Part shown: positions 13,760 to 15,094 of the stretch, one piece after another | Layout of the letters: the number at the start of each line of letters is the position of its first letter | Position numbering within the stretch: the first letter of the stretch is position 1 | Source of the DNA: Betaproteobacteria bacterium | Lineage (GTDB): Bacteria > Pseudomonadota > Gammaproteobacteria > Burkholderiales > SG8-39 | Assembly (NCBI GenBank): GCA_012274205.1 | Contig: JAAOZY010000076.1 | Location: 1 to 15,094 of the forward strand | DNA length: 15,094 nucleotides | Reading direction: 5' to 3' | The notes under the pieces: model-generated | What the model saw: only the letters and a program-made list of their open reading frames with translations | The model's database searches: none | Told to the model about the DNA's origin: nothing | Translations under genes and position numbers: made by a program

Positions 13760-14729
13760 TTAGTTTCGCCAGAATGAAATCGGAAAACGCCGGGGCCAGC
13801 TCGGCCTCGACCTGCAGCGCATACCAGTGCTGCTGCGCAAACGCCTCGCATTTTACCGCATCCTTCGCGGTCATAAGCAGCGCATCGCAGTCGCCGAAAG
13901 CGAGCTCGCCGGCGCGATAGGCGTGATGATCGGGAAACGCGTGATTCACGCTCTCCAGGCCCAGGCGCGCCAGCTGATCGAAAAATCGTTTCGGATTGCC
14001 GATGCCGGCGATGGCATGCAGTTTCTTTCGCGCAAACGCCGACGCCGGCACGCCGTCGTGCGGCGCGGCGACACGGCGAAATTGTTCGCCGCGCAGGTCC
14101 ATGCGGAAGGAAGGTCCGTGCGCGCGCGCCGGCGCCGAGTTGACCACCCAGGCATCGACCCGGCGCGATGCCGGCTCGCGCAGCGGCCCGGCCGGCAGCA
14201 GCAACCCGTTGCCTGCGCCGCGCCCGTCTTCCACCGCGATCTCGATGTCGCGCGCCAGGGCGTAGTGCTGCAGCCCGTCGTCGAGTATCAGCAGATCGCA
14301 GTCCGGATGCGCGCCGAGCAGGCCCGCTGCCGCCGCAAAGCGATTCCGCCCTATCCACACCGGGCAGCCGCCCGCGCGCGCCAGCAGCAGCGGTTCGTCA
14401 CCGACGCTGTCGACCGGGCTGTCGGCGGCCACCTCCATCGGCCCGGTCGCGCTGCCGCGATAGCCGCGGCTGACGATGCCGGGCCTGCGACCGTGGCGCT
14501 TCAGCATTGCCGCCAGCCACAGCACCAGCGGCGTCTTGCCGGTGCCGCCCGCCACGAGGTTACCGACCACGATCACCGGCACCGGCAGGCGCAGCGCGCG
14601 CAGCACGCCGCTGCGATAGCCGAGGCGGCGCAATTCCAGCAGCAGGCGAAACAGCAGGCTGGCCGGCCACAGGGCGAGCGACAGCGCACTCAGGCGATAC
14701 CAGTGCTTTTCCGGAAAGTTAGCTGCCAA
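13740..14729 (-). CDS. lpxK: Tetraacyldisaccharide 4'-kinase (lipid A biosynthesis)
   Basis: Phosphorylates the 4' position of the tetraacyldisaccharide precursor on the cytoplasmic face of the inner membrane to form lipid IVA. It has 329 residues (E. coli 328). The hydrophobic N-terminal segment (about 14-35) is the membrane anchor or substrate-entry helix. The P-loop region is VGNLVAGGTGKTP (55-67), followed by RGYRG (88-92), DEPLLLA (111-117), the catalytic DDGLQH (150-155) and the RxxD-type C-terminal region with FPDHHAY. The start is TTG (14729), supported by GGGGAG on the - strand (14742-14737) 7 nt upstream. It lies 34 bp after exbD, and its end overlaps the Trm112-like gene by 20 bp, so these form one transcript. 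exbB-exbD-lpxK clusters are known in betaproteobacteria. Confidence 0.97.
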   Translation of the reverse strand: MAANFPEKHWYRLSALSLALWPASLLFRLLLELRRLGYRSGVLRALRLPVPVIVVGNLVAGGTGKTPLVLWLAAMLKRHGRRPGIVSRGYRGSATGPMEVAADSPVDSVGDEPLLLARAGGCPVWIGRNRFAAAAGLLGAHPDCDLLILDDGLQHYALARDIEIAVEDGRGAGNGLLLPAGPLREPASRRVDAWVVNSAPARAHGPSFRMDLRGEQFRRVAAPHDGVPASAFARKKLHAIAGIGNPKRFFDQLARLGLESVNHAFPDHHAYRAGELAFGDCDALLMTAKDAVKCEAFAQQHWYALQVEAELAPAFSDFILAKLNGLKTA

Positions 14730-14763
14730 AGAAACACTCCCCGGCGCGCGCCGCTGCGGACGC

Positions 14764-15094
14764 TTATTTGGTCTGGGTCTGCGTGGCGAAGGAGATATGG
14801 CCGAATCCGGCCAGCCGCGACGCTTCCATGACGTAGATCACCGACTGGTGGGTGGCGTTGGCATCGGCGCTGATCACCACCACCGGGTCCTTGAGCTCTC
14901 CCGCGGCGCGGCGCATATCGTCTGAAAAGCCGTTAACGTCATGGAAGGTCACCGGCCTGCGGTTGATGGTGTACTGGCCGTTCGCGCTGACCGAGATGTT
15001 GATCTCGTTGGGCCGCTCCAGCTGCTTCTGCGCGTCGGCAGTGGGCAGGTTGATCTGCAGTTCGGCGTATTTTGAGTAGGTGGTGGTGATCATC
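14764..15094 (-). CDS. exbD: ExbD/TolR family biopolymer transport protein (5'-truncated)
   Basis: The proton-channel partner of ExbB in energising outer-membrane transport or envelope processes. Only the C-terminal 109 or so residues of roughly 140 are inside the window. The ATG at 15093 is almost certainly internal, because the sequence MITTTYSKYAELQINLP is what normally follows the single transmembrane helix and its critical Asp, both beyond the edge. The periplasmic domain is visible: INISVSANGQYTINRRPV, DPVVVISADANATHQ and the C-terminal VMEASRLAGFGHISFAT strand-helix pattern, all typical of ExbD/TolR. It lies 34 bp upstream of lpxK in the same direction. Whether it serves TonB, or instead supports lipid or LPS transport near LpxK, cannot be told from this part. 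Confidence 0.93.
   Translation of the reverse strand, partial: MITTTYSKYAELQINLPTADAQKQLERPNEINISVSANGQYTINRRPVTFHDVNGFSDDMRRAAGELKDPVVVISADANATHQSVIYVMEASRLAGFGHISFATQTQTK

Noticed and set aside
1..15094. Possible mobile element, prophage, CRISPR or defence island
   Set aside because: No transposase, integrase, repeat-spacer array, tRNA-adjacent direct repeats or composition break was seen; all genes are core housekeeping families.

Overview
The window is about 15.1 kb of GC-rich, densely coding chromosomal DNA. It looks like a Gram-negative proteobacterium, most likely a betaproteobacterium. The evidence is a lipid A kinase next to an ExbD/TolR-type protein and a Trm112-like protein, a YheS-type ABC-F ATPase, a MutL carrying the endonuclease motif DMHAAHERILYE, and a recognisable remnant of the proteobacterial queG/tsaE/amiC/mutL/miaA gene order. 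All genes are housekeeping types. I see no phage, insertion sequence, CRISPR array, tRNA, rRNA or toxin-antitoxin locus.

Layout from left to right: (1) + strand, the 3' part of hppA (K+-independent proton-pumping pyrophosphatase, cut by the window edge), then ggt (gamma-glutamyltransferase) 11 bp downstream, with a terminator-like hairpin inside its first codons. (2) - strand, mutL, a panE-like reductase and miaA. miaA converges on ggt with overlapping stop codons. (3) + strand, a single dedA-family membrane protein gene with a TTG start, divergent from mutL. Its 136-bp upstream gap holds two perfect inverted repeats and is the most unusual non-coding segment here. (4) - strand, tsaE then amiC. 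(5) + strand, queG, whose ATG can overlap the tsaE ATG in a CATG, then a 173-residue protein I do not recognise. (6) - strand, exbD (cut by the right edge), lpxK, a Trm112-like gene and yheS. yheS converges on the unknown gene with overlapping stop codons.

The genes fall into a few cellular jobs: tRNA anticodon-loop modification (MiaA i6A37, TsaE t6A37, QueG Q34), envelope biogenesis (LpxK lipid A, AmiC septal peptidoglycan, DedA undecaprenyl-phosphate recycling or membrane homeostasis, ExbD energy transduction), mismatch repair without MutH (MutL endonuclease), ribosome-associated ATPase (YheS), and pyrophosphate and glutathione metabolism (HppA, Ggt). Compared with the enterobacterial order queG-nnr-tsaE-amiB-mutL-miaA-hfq, nnr and hfq are missing from this locus. 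dedA (opposite strand) and a panE-like gene sit between the core members.

There is no gene-free stretch above 300 bp. The largest gap is 136 bp (7294-7429). I found no convincing wholly novel system. The best leads are regulatory: the dedA leader, the ggt hairpin, and the very tight overlaps at gene borders.
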